DNA of 64,000 nucleotides from positions 186,001 through 250,000 of the forward strand of contig NZ_CP054862.1 of assembly GCF_013459645.1 (NCBI RefSeq), given 5' to 3'. Below, piece after piece: positions 43,439 to 52,628 of the stretch. This stretch comes from Martelella sp. NC20. Its GTDB lineage: Bacteria > Pseudomonadota > Alphaproteobacteria > Rhizobiales > Rhizobiaceae. Positions within the stretch are counted from its first letter, which is position 1, and each line of letters starts with the position of its first letter. The translations under genes and the position numbers were made by a program. The notes beneath the pieces are model-generated. The model was not told where the DNA came from, did not search any database, and worked only from the letters and a program-made list of their open reading frames with translations.

Positions 43439-44326
43439 TCAGATCACCTTCGAATTGATTTCTTCTATCGCAGCTTCGGCGTCCGGCGTATCGAGCCAGC
43501 CCAGATGCCAGCCCGGTTCCGTCTCCATGTAGGAGATGCCCTTTCCCTTGATCGTGCGGGAGATGATGCATACCGGCCCTTCGCGCGTTTCATCGGCGCG
43601 GAGCCGGCGCAGAAGCTCGGTCAGGGCGGAAATGTCATGGCCATCCACGGTGTGGACTTCCCAGCCGAAGGAGCGCCATTTCTCGTCCAGCGGCTCGATA
43701 TTCATGACGTCATCAACCTTGCCGTCGAGCTGATAGCCATTGCGATCGACGATCGCGATCAGGTTCTTCGCTTTATGCTGGGCGGCGCAGAGTGCCGCTT
43801 CCCAGACCTGGCCTTCCTGCATTTCGCCATCGCCCATCATGCAGAAGACCTTGTAGTCTTCGCCGGTCCAGCGCTGCGCCAGCGCGATGCCGAGACCGTT
43901 GGAGAGCGCATGGCCGATGGATCCGGAGGAGAAGTCGACGCCCGGAACCTTTCGCATGTCAGGGTGGTCGCCGAGCGGGCTGCCGAGACGGGTGTAGCTG
44001 TCGAGCCACTCCGTCGGGAAGAAGTCGAGATCGGCATAGATCGGGAACAGGCCGACGGCGGCATGGCCCTTGCCGATCGTGAACCGGTCGCGCCCGGACC
44101 AGTCCGGCTCGCCTCGTCGGATGTTCATGACATCGTAGTAGAGCGCCGCAAAGGCTTCAGCGGCGGAGAAGACCGAGGTGTAGTGCCCGGTCTTGGCGAT
44201 GTCGATCAGCCGCACCGTTTCCAGCCGGATGAACTTTGCGCGCTCGCGCAGCATTTCGATGGTGTCCTGCGTCGGGGTGAAATTGTTCGGCACCGGCGCC
44301 GCCCCCCCTTCCGTTTGACCTGACAT
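43439..44326 (-). CDS. Transketolase-like N-terminal (thiamine diphosphate-binding) subunit
   Basis: Diphosphate-binding domain of the split transketolase, 295 residues. The thiamine diphosphate and metal motif is CMMGDGEMQEGQVWEAAL followed by NLIAIVDRNGYQ. The substrate and cofactor histidines are in TIGKGHAAVGLFP and SLTSIG-like DFSSGSIGHALSNGLGIAL. The ATG at 44326 follows AGGAGGA by six bases; the frame is open to 44434. The gene lies 280 bases after the GntR gene, with an operator-like site in between, so it may have its own promoter. Confidence 0.92.
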   Translation of the reverse strand: MSGQTEGGAAPVPNNFTPTQDTIEMLRERAKFIRLETVRLIDIAKTGHYTSVFSAAEAFAALYYDVMNIRRGEPDWSGRDRFTIGKGHAAVGLFPIYADLDFFPTEWLDSYTRLGSPLGDHPDMRKVPGVDFSSGSIGHALSNGLGIALAQRWTGEDYKVFCMMGDGEMQEGQVWEAALCAAQHKAKNLIAIVDRNGYQLDGKVDDVMNIEPLDEKWRSFGWEVHTVDGHDISALTELLRRLRADETREGPVCIISRTIKGKGISYMETEPGWHLGWLDTPDAEAAIEEINSKVI

Positions 44327-44500
44327 GTCTTTCCTCCTGATGAGGTTGGCTGACCGGATGCGGTCAGCGGGCTTGCAAAGCATTTTCGTGACCGACCGGC
44401 GTCGCCTGCCGAACTTGAAAATGCGTCTGAACAATTCACCGGAGCGCCTGCACCAGGGGCGGTGCCGCTCTCAGTATTTCACTGCAGCCAGATCAGATTG

Positions 44501-44520
44501 GATCATTATATATGATACAC
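44501..44520. promoter_or_regulatory. GntR operator-like site upstream of the transketolase genes
   Basis: GATCATTATATATGATACAC; its complement starts GTGTATCATATATAATGATC and shares GTATCATATAT with the site at 52157-52176. It lies 175 bases before the N-subunit start and about 90 bases beyond the GntR stop. The ATCAT and ATGAT arms are symmetric around TATAT. Confidence 0.55.
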
Positions 44521-44606
44521 GATCTGTTGCGACGATGTCGTGACCCGGTCCGGCCGCGCGGGCCGGCAGCACTTGGCAAGGGTGGTCGGGTCTTCAGGTT
44601 GCGGAG

Positions 44607-45290
44607 CTAGGATTCCGTCTGCTCAGTGCCGTACTGGCGATCGACGAGCGTGATGCCCCAGCGGATATCGTCTTGCATCGCCGCCCGGGCGGCATCGGCG
44701 TCGCTGCGCCGCATGGCTTCCAGCGCAGGGAAATGACGGTGGTTGTCCGCGGACAGCTGGCGGGCAGGGACCTCCTCGTGAAAGGTCCGCAGAAAAGGCC
44801 CCATCAGCGTCCACATCGTTTCGCAGATCGATTCGACAAACGGCATCTCGGCGAGCTGCAGAATCTTGAAGTGAAAATTGCGATTGATGCGGCTTGCCGC
44901 TTCCGGATCCTCTGCTGCCGCCTGGATGAAATGCCTGTTGATATCTTCCAGTTCAGCAATATCCGCCGGGGTGCAGATCTCGGCGCAGCGATAGGCCGCC
45001 ATACCCTCAAGATCGATCCGGATCGAGATGATCTCGCGCAGATCGCGCGGCGTCAGCTTCGGCACGAACACCGATGTCGCGGCCTTGATCTCCAGCGCGC
45101 GTTCGCTGACAAGCCGGAACATCGCCTCCCGCACCGGCGTGCTGGAGGTGCCGTGCTGCTTTGCCAGTTCCGAAATCGTCAGGCGCTGGCCCGGATGGTA
45201 CTGACCATCCATCAGCCCCTGGCGCAGGCGCTGGTAAAGCTGTTCGGAAAGATTTGCCCTGGAGATTGGTTCCGGCTGCGTCATCTTCAT
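44607..45290 (-). CDS. GntR-family regulator with FCD domain (split-transketolase operon)
   Basis: Regulator of 227 residues from the ATG at 45290; a GTG six bases upstream and an ATG six downstream are alternatives. The helix-turn-helix reads LTISELAKQHGTSSTPVREA, followed by FRLVSERALEIKAATSVFV. The FCD domain has ELEDINRHFIQAA, INRNFHFKILQLA and ADNHRHFPALEAM, giving likely metal-binding histidines. It is embedded in the long leftward operon between the lactonase and transketolase genes. Two related sites containing TGTATCATATAT at 44.5 and 52.2 kb are its probable targets. Confidence 0.92.
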   Translation of the reverse strand: MKMTQPEPISRANLSEQLYQRLRQGLMDGQYHPGQRLTISELAKQHGTSSTPVREAMFRLVSERALEIKAATSVFVPKLTPRDLREIISIRIDLEGMAAYRCAEICTPADIAELEDINRHFIQAAAEDPEAASRINRNFHFKILQLAEMPFVESICETMWTLMGPFLRTFHEEVPARQLSADNHRHFPALEAMRRSDADAARAAMQDDIRWGITLVDRQYGTEQTES

Positions 45291-45391
45291 TCCCACTCAA
45301 TCCACCTGGGGTTAAACGTAAGGCGACTATAGCGCCAATACCGGACGTGCGCCGATAGTTTTGTTTCTGAAACAACTGCGCATCGCATCGC

Positions 45392-46264
45392 TTAACCTCC
45401 GAACCGGTTCTCCGGAACACCGCGAATGCCGAGGCCGTCAATCACGAACAGCGATCCCGCATCGGGATGGGTCTCATCGACATCGGGAACCGGCGGTGTG
45501 CGCATGGTCGGCACGTAGAGCCGATCGAGATTGGCCCCGCCGAACATCACCGATGCAACGCAGAGCGTCGGCATGTCGATCGTCAGAAGGCGCGCTCCGT
45601 CCGGTGCGATGCGGTGGATCTTGCCCTTGTAGACACCGGCCGACCAGACACAGCCTTCCGCATCCACGGTGGCGCCATCCGGCAAGCCGTCTTCGGGACC
45701 GAAGGCATGGAAATCCCGCTTGTTCGAAACCGCGCCGGTTTCAAGATCATAATCATAGGCATAGATCATCTTCGCCCGGCTGTCGGCAAAGTAGAAGATC
45801 GACCCGTCCGGGCTCCAGCAGGGGCCGTTGGAAACGGTGATATTGTCGTCGATCTGACGGACCGACAGGTCGGTGCCGACCGAGTAGAGCAGCGCATCCG
45901 GCTTTGTTTCGGTCGTTTCGAGGCTACCGCAGACATAGCGTCCGTGCTTGTCCACCTTGCCGTCGTTCAGCCGCACGGTCGCAGATTTGTGCTGGACCTT
46001 TTCCAGCACCGTCGCTTCTCCGGTTTCGAAGTCGAAAGTATAGAAGCCGTCGGCAAGCGAGAGCAGGGCACCGCCCTTGTCCCTCAGCGCCATGGCGCCG
46101 ATATTCTGGGGTACGTCCCAGACCTTGACCTCGTTGCCGTCTTCGGTGGCGCGGAAGATCTTGTTGCCGAGGCTGTCGATCCAGTAAAGCCGCTGTTCGG
46201 GGATATCCCAGAGCGGGCCTTCGCCCAGCACGGTGTCGCAGGCGACAAGTTTCTTGATGTCCAT
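45392..46264 (-). CDS. SMP-30/gluconolactonase-family protein
   Basis: Six-bladed beta-propeller lactonase of 290 residues. Metal ligands are visible: the glutamate in LGEGPLWD near residue 14, asparagine in VSNGPCWSPDG and aspartate in LPDGATVDAEGCVW. The start at 46264 follows GGGAGAGAG; the frame is open to 46282. No signal peptide. It would hydrolyse a sugar lactone made by an oxidising enzyme in the cell, and lies 14 bases after the second permease gene. Confidence 0.92.
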   Translation of the reverse strand: MDIKKLVACDTVLGEGPLWDIPEQRLYWIDSLGNKIFRATEDGNEVKVWDVPQNIGAMALRDKGGALLSLADGFYTFDFETGEATVLEKVQHKSATVRLNDGKVDKHGRYVCGSLETTETKPDALLYSVGTDLSVRQIDDNITVSNGPCWSPDGSIFYFADSRAKMIYAYDYDLETGAVSNKRDFHAFGPEDGLPDGATVDAEGCVWSAGVYKGKIHRIAPDGARLLTIDMPTLCVASVMFGGANLDRLYVPTMRTPPVPDVDETHPDAGSLFVIDGLGIRGVPENRFGG

Positions 46265-46278
46265 TTCTCTCTCCCTTT

Positions 46279-47217
46279 TCAAAGGCCAGGCGTGGATCGG
46301 CGGTGCGCGCTGACCGCAAGGATCAGCAACACGCCCTTGATAATCATCTGATAGTAAGTCGACACATTCAGGAAGTTCAGCCCGTTGCCGAGCAGCGCCA
46401 GAAACAGCACCCCGCCAATGGGACCGAGAATGCCGCCCATACCGCCCGACAGCATGGTTCCCCCAAGCGCTGTCGCGGCGATGGAATCCACCGAGAACGG
46501 CACGCCGACCAGCGGATCGCCGCTTGCCAGCCTGCCGGCGACATTGATGCCGCCGAGGCAGGCGAAAAGCGATGACAGCAGATAGACCGAGACCACGATC
46601 CGGGTCGCATTGACGCCACCAAGCCGCGCGCTCTCCTGCGAGGCGCCGGTGGCGTAGACATGCAGGCCGAAGCAGGTGCGGCCGAGCACATAGCTGACGC
46701 CGACAACGAGAATGAGGGCGGCAAGGATCGGCAGCGGAACCACGCCGAACAGCTTGCCCGAGCCATAGGCCGTCAGCCAGCCCGCCACCTCACCGCCCGG
46801 CACCGGGCGCACGATCAACGCCAGCCCCTGAACGGCGGTCATGGTCGACAGCGTCATCAGGATCGGATGGATGCCAAACCGGGTGATGCCGAGCGCATTG
46901 ACGAGACCGACGGCAAGGGCAGCGGCCAGCGCAGCTGGCAGCGACCATGCGGCGTTGTGGCTGAGAATGGCCGTCGTCAGGCTCACAACCGAGCCGACCG
47001 AAAGATCGAGCCCGCCTGTCAGGATGACGAAGGTCTGGCCAATGGTGACCGCGACCAGACTTGCCTGCTGATTCAGAATGTTCAGCAAGTTCTGCGGCAT
47101 CAGGATGCGCGGTGACAGGAAGGCCAGCGCAATCGCCAGAACGATAATCATAACCAGTACCGGTAGGGCTGCCCGACGACGCTGGCTTACGGCGGAAACA
47201 GAAGCGGAACGTCTCAT
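46279..47217 (-). CDS. Ribose-type ABC importer permease 2
   Basis: Inner-membrane permease of 312 residues with about nine hydrophobic segments. The family stretch is TIGQTFVILTGGLDLSVGSV near residue 60, and GLHVYATGASQESARLGGVN lies near 190. ATGA overlap with the ATPase gene couples the two. It differs clearly from the other permease of this operon (49844-50809), so the importer is probably a permease heterodimer. Confidence 0.94.
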   Translation of the reverse strand: MRRSASVSAVSQRRRAALPVLVMIIVLAIALAFLSPRILMPQNLLNILNQQASLVAVTIGQTFVILTGGLDLSVGSVVSLTTAILSHNAAWSLPAALAAALAVGLVNALGITRFGIHPILMTLSTMTAVQGLALIVRPVPGGEVAGWLTAYGSGKLFGVVPLPILAALILVVGVSYVLGRTCFGLHVYATGASQESARLGGVNATRIVVSVYLLSSLFACLGGINVAGRLASGDPLVGVPFSVDSIAATALGGTMLSGGMGGILGPIGGVLFLALLGNGLNFLNVSTYYQMIIKGVLLILAVSAHRRSTPGL

Positions 47218-48701
47218 GCAGCTACTCCCAGAACCGCAGCCTTCATCAGGCCTTCTTCAGTTGCCTCATCACTGGCGAATTCGGCAACGGTCGCGCCCTC
47301 GCTGAGGACGATGATCCGGTCGCAAAGCCCGATCAGTTCGGGCAGTTCGCGCGATGTCACCAGAACCGGAACACCGCTTTCGGCAAGTTCGCGAAGAAGC
47401 GTGTAAATCTCGGATTTCGCGCCGATGTCGACGCCTCTGGTCGGCTCTTCGCAGATCAGGAAACTCACGCCGCGCAGCAGCCAGCGCGCCAGTAGCGCCT
47501 TTTGCTGGTTGCCGCCGGACAGTTCGCCGATCGGCTGAGTTGGACCGCGCATGCGCACATTCAGCCGCTCGATCAGCTTTTCGATCTTGGGCGTCGGCAT
47601 CGGCGCCAGTCCGAACAGGCTGCGTCCCGGCAGCAGACCAAGCGAAATGTTCCGGTCGACGCCGAGAGACAGAAGAAGCCCTTCCGCCTTGCGGTCTTCC
47701 GGGATCAGCCCGATGCCGGCCCTGATGCCGCCCATGGGGCCGGAATGATCGAAGGGCGCGCCATCAAACAGGATGTCGCCATCGACCAGCGTATGCCCTT
47801 CGAAGATGGCGCGGGTGACCTCGATCTGGCCCTGACCTTCGAGACCCGCGAGCCCGACGATCTCATGGGCGCCGACATGAAAGTTTACCGGGCCTTTCAG
47901 TCCTTCGACCTTCACATTCTTCAGTTCCAGCATCGGATCCTGATTGAGGCCGCGTGAGGAGCGCGGCGGATAAAGTTGTTCAAGGTCGCGACCGACCATG
48001 GTCGCGATCAACTGGTCGTCGGTCACATCCTTCATCATGAAATGGCCGGCGAACTGACCATCTTTCAGAACCGTCACCTCATCGCAGAGTTCAAACAGTT
48101 CCGGAAGACGGTGCGAGATGTAGAGGATGCCTTTGCCGCGGGCCTGCAGATCGCGGATGAAGCCGAAGAGCTTTTCGGCCTCGCGATCGCCAAGTGCCGC
48201 CGTCGGTTCGTCGAACACGAAAATATCGGCATCGCGGATCATGCCCTTGGCGATTTCCACCATCTGCTGATCGGCGACCCTGAGGCTGCCGGTGACCACG
48301 TCGGGGTCGATGGAAAGACCCATTTCATCGAGAATGGCGGCGGCATCGCGGCGCATGCGGGCGCGGTCGATCCCGCCGAAGCGGTTGCGGGGTTCGTTGC
48401 CAAGATAAAGGTTCTCGGCAACGGACAGGTTTGGCAACAGGATGAATTCCTGAAAAATCGTGGAGATGCCCGCGGCCCGTGCCTGTTCGGCATTGGCAAA
48501 CCGCACGGCCTCTCCCTTGATACGAAAATCACCGCCGGAGGGCGCGTAAACGCCGGAAAAGATTTTCATCAAAGTGGACTTGCCAGCCCCGTTTTCACCG
48601 AGCACGGCATGAACCGAGCCCTCACGCAGGGCAAGCGAGACCCCTTTCAGGGCCTGCACCGGCCCGAAGGACTTTTCGATGTCTATCGCTTCCAGAAGCA
48701 T
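47214..48701 (-). CDS. Ribose-type ABC importer ATPase (RbsA-like), second system
   Basis: Double-domain ATPase of 495 residues. First domain: Walker A GENGAGKST, signature-like LRVADQQMVEIAKG and Walker B IFVFDEPTAALG. Second domain: GLEGQGQIEV in place of Walker A and the signature LSGGNQQKALLARWL with FLICEEPTRGVD. The glutamate next to the second Walker B is preserved. It lies 17 bases after the binding-protein gene and overlaps the permease gene. Confidence 0.94.
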   Translation of the reverse strand: MLLEAIDIEKSFGPVQALKGVSLALREGSVHAVLGENGAGKSTLMKIFSGVYAPSGGDFRIKGEAVRFANAEQARAAGISTIFQEFILLPNLSVAENLYLGNEPRNRFGGIDRARMRRDAAAILDEMGLSIDPDVVTGSLRVADQQMVEIAKGMIRDADIFVFDEPTAALGDREAEKLFGFIRDLQARGKGILYISHRLPELFELCDEVTVLKDGQFAGHFMMKDVTDDQLIATMVGRDLEQLYPPRSSRGLNQDPMLELKNVKVEGLKGPVNFHVGAHEIVGLAGLEGQGQIEVTRAIFEGHTLVDGDILFDGAPFDHSGPMGGIRAGIGLIPEDRKAEGLLLSLGVDRNISLGLLPGRSLFGLAPMPTPKIEKLIERLNVRMRGPTQPIGELSGGNQQKALLARWLLRGVSFLICEEPTRGVDIGAKSEIYTLLRELAESGVPVLVTSRELPELIGLCDRIIVLSEGATVAEFASDEATEEGLMKAAVLGVAA

Positions 48702-48718
48702 AGCGCCCTCCGAGCCTG

Positions 48719-49786
48719 TTACTTGCCGTAGATCTCGACGAGGGTTTCGTCCGGCAGGCTGGAGCCGACCCAGTAGGAGTCATTGAGGTCCGGACGGTAG
48801 TATTCGGCAATGGTTTCCTTGGTGATCGGCGTGGGACGCAGCGCATAGTCATGATAGACGGTCTCGCCTTCGAGCAGACGCACGGCGGCGATGACGGCCT
48901 GCTGGCCGAACCAGGTCGGGTATTGCGGCGCGACCGTATCCAGGTCCATTTCCTGCCAGATGCGCAGGAAGCCGTTATTGCCTTCACCGGTCATCGGGAT
49001 CATCGGCAGGCCGTAATCCTCGATCACCTCGGCGCAGGCCTGGGTCATGGCGCCGCCGGACGACCAGATCGCGTCGACATCCGAATGGGCGACCAGAAGC
49101 GACTCGCACACCTGTTTGCCCTTGTCGTAGGCCCAGTCGGCAAAGCCTTCGTCGATCACTTTGATATCGGGATAGTTGGCGAAGACTTCCTCGACACCCT
49201 TCCAGCGGTCATTTTCAATCGAATTCCCGGAAATGCCGCGGATAGCGATCACATTGCCCTTGCCGTCCAGCGTGTCGGCCAGAAACTGTGCGCCGGCGCG
49301 ACCGAAATCGACGTCGTCGCCGAGGATCTTGACGGTGTAGTCATCCGGCGTTGCATTGGAGGAGAAGATGATGACCGGAATACCGGCATCATAAACGCTC
49401 TGCAGCACGCCGTTGAGCGCTACTTCTGAACCCGGAGCGACCAGGAGGGCGTCAATGCCGCGCGAAACCAGATCCTCGATGTCGGAGACCTGCTTGCTGA
49501 CATCGCCGCCCGCGTCGGTCACGATCATTTCGGAAACCGCCGGCTGGATTTCAGCTTCATGAATTGCTTCTTCGATCATCTGAACCCGCCAGGTGTTGAC
49601 GACCGAAATATTGCTGAGGCCGAGAACGAAGGCGTCCTTGTCGACTTCCATGCCAGTCACCTCGGCGCTGCCTTCGAGCGGCTCAAGCGCCGGGTTGAGG
49701 GCGGGGACGTCCTGCGCGATCGCGCCGCTCCCGATAAAGGCCAGCGCAGAAACGCCGAGCAGCAGTTTGAACGAATGCATTTTCAT
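48719..49786 (-). CDS. Ribose-type ABC substrate-binding protein, second system
   Basis: Periplasmic binding protein of 355 residues. The signal peptide ends at GSGAIAQ-D near residue 25. Ligand-domain features include SNISVVNTWRVQMIEEAI, DIEDLVSRGIDALLVAPG, GIPVIIFSSN and AIRGISGNSIENDRWKG. The ribosome site is AGAGAGAAA before the ATG. It lies 57 bases after the first permease gene. Relatives bind sugars or polyols; a specific ligand cannot be read from the sequence. Confidence 0.92.
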   Translation of the reverse strand: MKMHSFKLLLGVSALAFIGSGAIAQDVPALNPALEPLEGSAEVTGMEVDKDAFVLGLSNISVVNTWRVQMIEEAIHEAEIQPAVSEMIVTDAGGDVSKQVSDIEDLVSRGIDALLVAPGSEVALNGVLQSVYDAGIPVIIFSSNATPDDYTVKILGDDVDFGRAGAQFLADTLDGKGNVIAIRGISGNSIENDRWKGVEEVFANYPDIKVIDEGFADWAYDKGKQVCESLLVAHSDVDAIWSSGGAMTQACAEVIEDYGLPMIPMTGEGNNGFLRIWQEMDLDTVAPQYPTWFGQQAVIAAVRLLEGETVYHDYALRPTPITKETIAEYYRPDLNDSYWVGSSLPDETLVEIYGK

Positions 49787-49843
49787 TTTCTCTCTCCCTT
49801 TGATGCGCCGACGGCGCTTTGATTACCGGACCCGGGGGCCAGG

Positions 49844-50809
49844 CTAATGAGACCGTCGCTTGGCAAGCCCTGCCGCGACCACGATGATTGCGCCCTGGAT
49901 GATCAACTGCGCCGGCTTGCCGACGCCCATGCCCGTCAGCAGGTTGGCAAGGAAGGTCAGCGCCAGAGCGCCGGCCAGTGCGCCGAGCGCACCGCCAGTG
50001 CCGCCACCGAAACTGGTGCCTCCCAGCACCACGGCTGCAACCGAGGCCAGAACCAGATCGGCGCCGAGGTTCAGCGTGCCCGTGCCGATGTAGCCGGTCA
50101 GAAGGATAGCGGCGACGCCGGCCAGAAGACCGCCTGCGACATGGGCCATGACCAGCGACCTGTTGACCGGAACGCCGCCGAGAAAGGCTGCCCCGAAGCT
50201 TGAGCCGAGCGCATAGAGTCCGTGGCCGAACACGCCCTTCTTCAGAGCGAACCAGCACAGCGCGGTGAGCGCGAACAGCACAGCGCCGGCAATGGGGAAA
50301 CGACCCCACCGGCCCGAACCGAGCCATTCGATCACCGCGTTAACCTCGCCGCCCGGCGCACCGCCGCTGACGATATAGCTGATGCCGACCAGCACGATCG
50401 ACATGCCGAGCGTGACGACAACGGCGGATGCGCGCAGCCGCGCGATCAAAAAGGCATTGGCAAGACCCACCAGTCCGCCAACAGCCAGCGGCAGCAGCAC
50501 CGATCCGGCAGCGGGCCCGTTGGCGATCATGGGCATGGCCAGAAGCACGTTGCAAAGGGCGATGACACCGCCGATCGACATATCGATGGACCGCCCGATC
50601 ATCGGGTGAAGCTGTCCGAGCGCCAGCACACCCAGCGGGGCAGCCTGCCGCAGGACAATCATTAGAAACGGCAGCGTCAGCAGTCGCGGCTGGACGATCC
50701 AGGCAAGGATGATCAGCACGATCAGCGTCGGATAGGCTGGCACTTCCATAACCGTGCGCAACGCCGAGCGCGGCCAGAAACCGATCCTGCGCATCACCGT
50801 GTTCGTCAT
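49844..50809 (-). CDS. Ribose-type ABC importer permease 1
   Basis: Inner-membrane permease of 321 residues. The start at 50809 follows AAGGAAAGCGAG; the frame is open to 50980 but that part looks non-coding. Family features are ALGQLHPMIGRSIDMSIGGV near residue 65 and HGLYALGSSFGAAFLGGVPV near 200, with VVLGGTSFGGGTGGALG. Together with the permease at 46279-47217 it makes a two-permease importer, an arrangement seen in several CUT2 systems for unusual sugars. Confidence 0.93.
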   Translation of the reverse strand: MTNTVMRRIGFWPRSALRTVMEVPAYPTLIVLIILAWIVQPRLLTLPFLMIVLRQAAPLGVLALGQLHPMIGRSIDMSIGGVIALCNVLLAMPMIANGPAAGSVLLPLAVGGLVGLANAFLIARLRASAVVVTLGMSIVLVGISYIVSGGAPGGEVNAVIEWLGSGRWGRFPIAGAVLFALTALCWFALKKGVFGHGLYALGSSFGAAFLGGVPVNRSLVMAHVAGGLLAGVAAILLTGYIGTGTLNLGADLVLASVAAVVLGGTSFGGGTGGALGALAGALALTFLANLLTGMGVGKPAQLIIQGAIIVVAAGLAKRRSH

Positions 50810-51013
50810 CTCGCTTTCCTTTCTGGTGCTCGCTTCACCCCGGACGAAACCACGTCGGTTGCAATGCGCGGCTTCATCTCTGCTCCGATCATGGCAACTT
50901 GAACAAAGCGGCAGCGGGCCGCTGCGATGCGAGGTTCTCCAATAGTCGACACGCGTATTTCTCCGACGAAGGCCCGCCATAGCGGGTCGGCTTCGTTGCC
51001 TATGTCAAAGATC

Positions 51014-52132
51014 TCACAACTCGGTCTTTAGCAGTCCGTTACGGCTTTCGATCTGCGACAAAGCATCCCGGAAACCGGCTTCCGATACTTCATGGGGGAA
51101 GTTGCGCATATGCGGCACAGGCAGTGTTGCCTCGGTAATTGTCTCAATGTCGGCATCCGTCAGATCACGCCCTGCAAGAGCATGGAAACTGAGGGGAAGC
51201 CCGACATGACGATAGATCGCCAGCAGCGCGTCCGGCATCTTGCGGCCCTCCAGTTCACACTGGACCGTCGTTCCATAGGCGACCTGCAGACCGTGCTGCG
51301 CGGTGCGTGCGCCGGGAACCAGCGACAGGCCTCGGGTCATGGCATGCGCCACAGACAATCCGCCGCTCTCGAAGCCCAGGCCCGCCATCAGGATCATCGC
51401 CTCGATTGCCGCCTCGAAGGAGGGCGTTACCTTTCCGCCGCCGGCGGCATCATAGGCGGCTGCGCCATGCTCCAGCAGAACGGCCTCACAGGCTTCGGCG
51501 ATGGCAAGAGCAGTCCGCGTCGGACGCGCGGCAAACATGTTGCGACCACCCACTGCAGCGCAGGCGCGCGCTTCGACGGCCTTGCTGAGCGCATCGCCCA
51601 GTCCGGCGGCGAAGAAGTGCTTCGGCGCCCGCGACAGAATTTCGGTGTCGATCAGGACGCAATCGGGATTGCGCGTCAGATGCCGCACTTCCAGAAGCTT
51701 GTGATCCTTGTCGTAGAGAACGAAATTTTTGCTGGTCGGCGCATCGTTTGATGCCGCCGTCGGGATCGTCACCAGCGGCGCGTTGATGCGCTCCACGAGC
51801 GCCTTGCCCGCATCGATCGCACGTCCGCCGCCGCAGGCAAGCACCACCGGCCACTGAAGGTCGGGCATCTGGCTTTCGAGGTCCGACGCAGTGTCGGGAC
51901 CAAGTGCACCATCAAAGGTGAGGCTGACATTGTGAAGCCCGGCCTCCAGCAGAAGAGCGGAAATCTGCTCGCCATAAAGCTCAAGGATGACCGGGTCCGT
52001 CACCAGCACGGCGCTATCGCCCAAACGGCGCGCCAGTTCGCCAATATGGCGCACGGCGCCAGCGCCCTGAACATAGCGGGACGGCGCACCGAAGACGGCA
52101 ACATCCGCAAAGAAAGCCCAATTCGATTCCAT
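51014..52132 (-). CDS. Iron-containing/glycerol dehydrogenase-type alcohol dehydrogenase
   Basis: Metal-dependent alcohol dehydrogenase of 372 residues in the GldA/glycerol-1-phosphate dehydrogenase group. The NAD-binding segment is ACGGGRAIDAGKAL near residue 95 and TIPTAASNDAPTS follows. Likely metal ligands are the aspartate in AGLGDALSKAVEA and histidines in LSVAHAMTRGL and TAQHGLQVAYG. The start at 52132 follows GGAGGAAATCGGG; the open frame upstream is IS21 remnant. It is the first gene of the long leftward operon, with an operator just upstream, so it likely carries out an early oxidation or reduction of the imported polyol or sugar. Confidence 0.92.
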   Translation of the reverse strand: MESNWAFFADVAVFGAPSRYVQGAGAVRHIGELARRLGDSAVLVTDPVILELYGEQISALLLEAGLHNVSLTFDGALGPDTASDLESQMPDLQWPVVLACGGGRAIDAGKALVERINAPLVTIPTAASNDAPTSKNFVLYDKDHKLLEVRHLTRNPDCVLIDTEILSRAPKHFFAAGLGDALSKAVEARACAAVGGRNMFAARPTRTALAIAEACEAVLLEHGAAAYDAAGGGKVTPSFEAAIEAMILMAGLGFESGGLSVAHAMTRGLSLVPGARTAQHGLQVAYGTTVQCELEGRKMPDALLAIYRHVGLPLSFHALAGRDLTDADIETITEATLPVPHMRNFPHEVSEAGFRDALSQIESRNGLLKTEL

Positions 52133-52156
52133 CCCGATTTCCTCCACTGATCCATG

Positions 52157-52176
52157 ATGTATCATATATGATGCAT
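52157..52176. promoter_or_regulatory. GntR operator upstream of the alcohol dehydrogenase gene
   Basis: ATGTATCATATATGATGCAT is a 20-base palindrome with one mismatched pair; its core ATCATATATGAT is perfect. It lies 25 bases upstream of the dehydrogenase start, where it would cover the promoter of the whole leftward operon, and shares GTATCATATAT with the site at 44501-44520. Confidence 0.7.
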
Positions 52177-52274
52177 GAGTCAACTCGTGAAAATTCTCCA
52201 CATCCTTGGCATGCATCTGGGCCGTGCGAGACCGGGCCCGCGAGTCAGGAGAAAGCGAAGACTTGAGAGCGGCG

Positions 52275-52525
52275 CCATCGGCCCGGTTAAGGGGCATGCC
52301 CGGAGAAATCACGGTTATTGCTGTGATCAGGTCATTCCCCTCGGCCGCAACGGCCAGGCGCGCGGGAGAAATCCGCAGGCTGACCGGCCGGTTTCGCAAA
52401 AGCCGCCGGCACGCTGTAGCGGTTTCGTTCGAAGGTAATCAGGCGGGTCGGTGAGACGCGTTTGCTTTGCCCGACGAAGCCGGCAAAGGCGGGTGGCAAT
52501 GCCATCAATGCTGCCCGCTCGTCAG
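52275..52525 (-). mobile_element. IS21-family transposase (IstA) remnant
   Basis: Minus-strand DNA encodes about 80 residues of an IstA C-terminal region: LPPAFAGFVGQSKRVSPTRL, then ITFERNRYSVPAAFAKP, and in a second frame RNRPVSLRISPARLAVAAEG. The frame change shows it is inactivated. The integrase core and IstB are absent and I see no IS21 ends. It lies directly upstream of the alcohol dehydrogenase operon and beside the toxin-antitoxin genes. Confidence 0.7.
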
Positions 52526-52628
52526 CCCAGACATTCGCCTTGCTCGGTCGAAACCAACACTCGAATAACAGAAAGGCCTCGAACCTTGCCGCGGGCTTTC
52601 CTGCTATTGATTGAAGATGAGCGAGCTT

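Noticed and set aside
42457..44326. Assigning the split transketolase to the sulfoquinovose or apiose pathway
   Set aside because: The isomerases, kinases and sulfonate-specific enzymes of those routes are absent from this operon.
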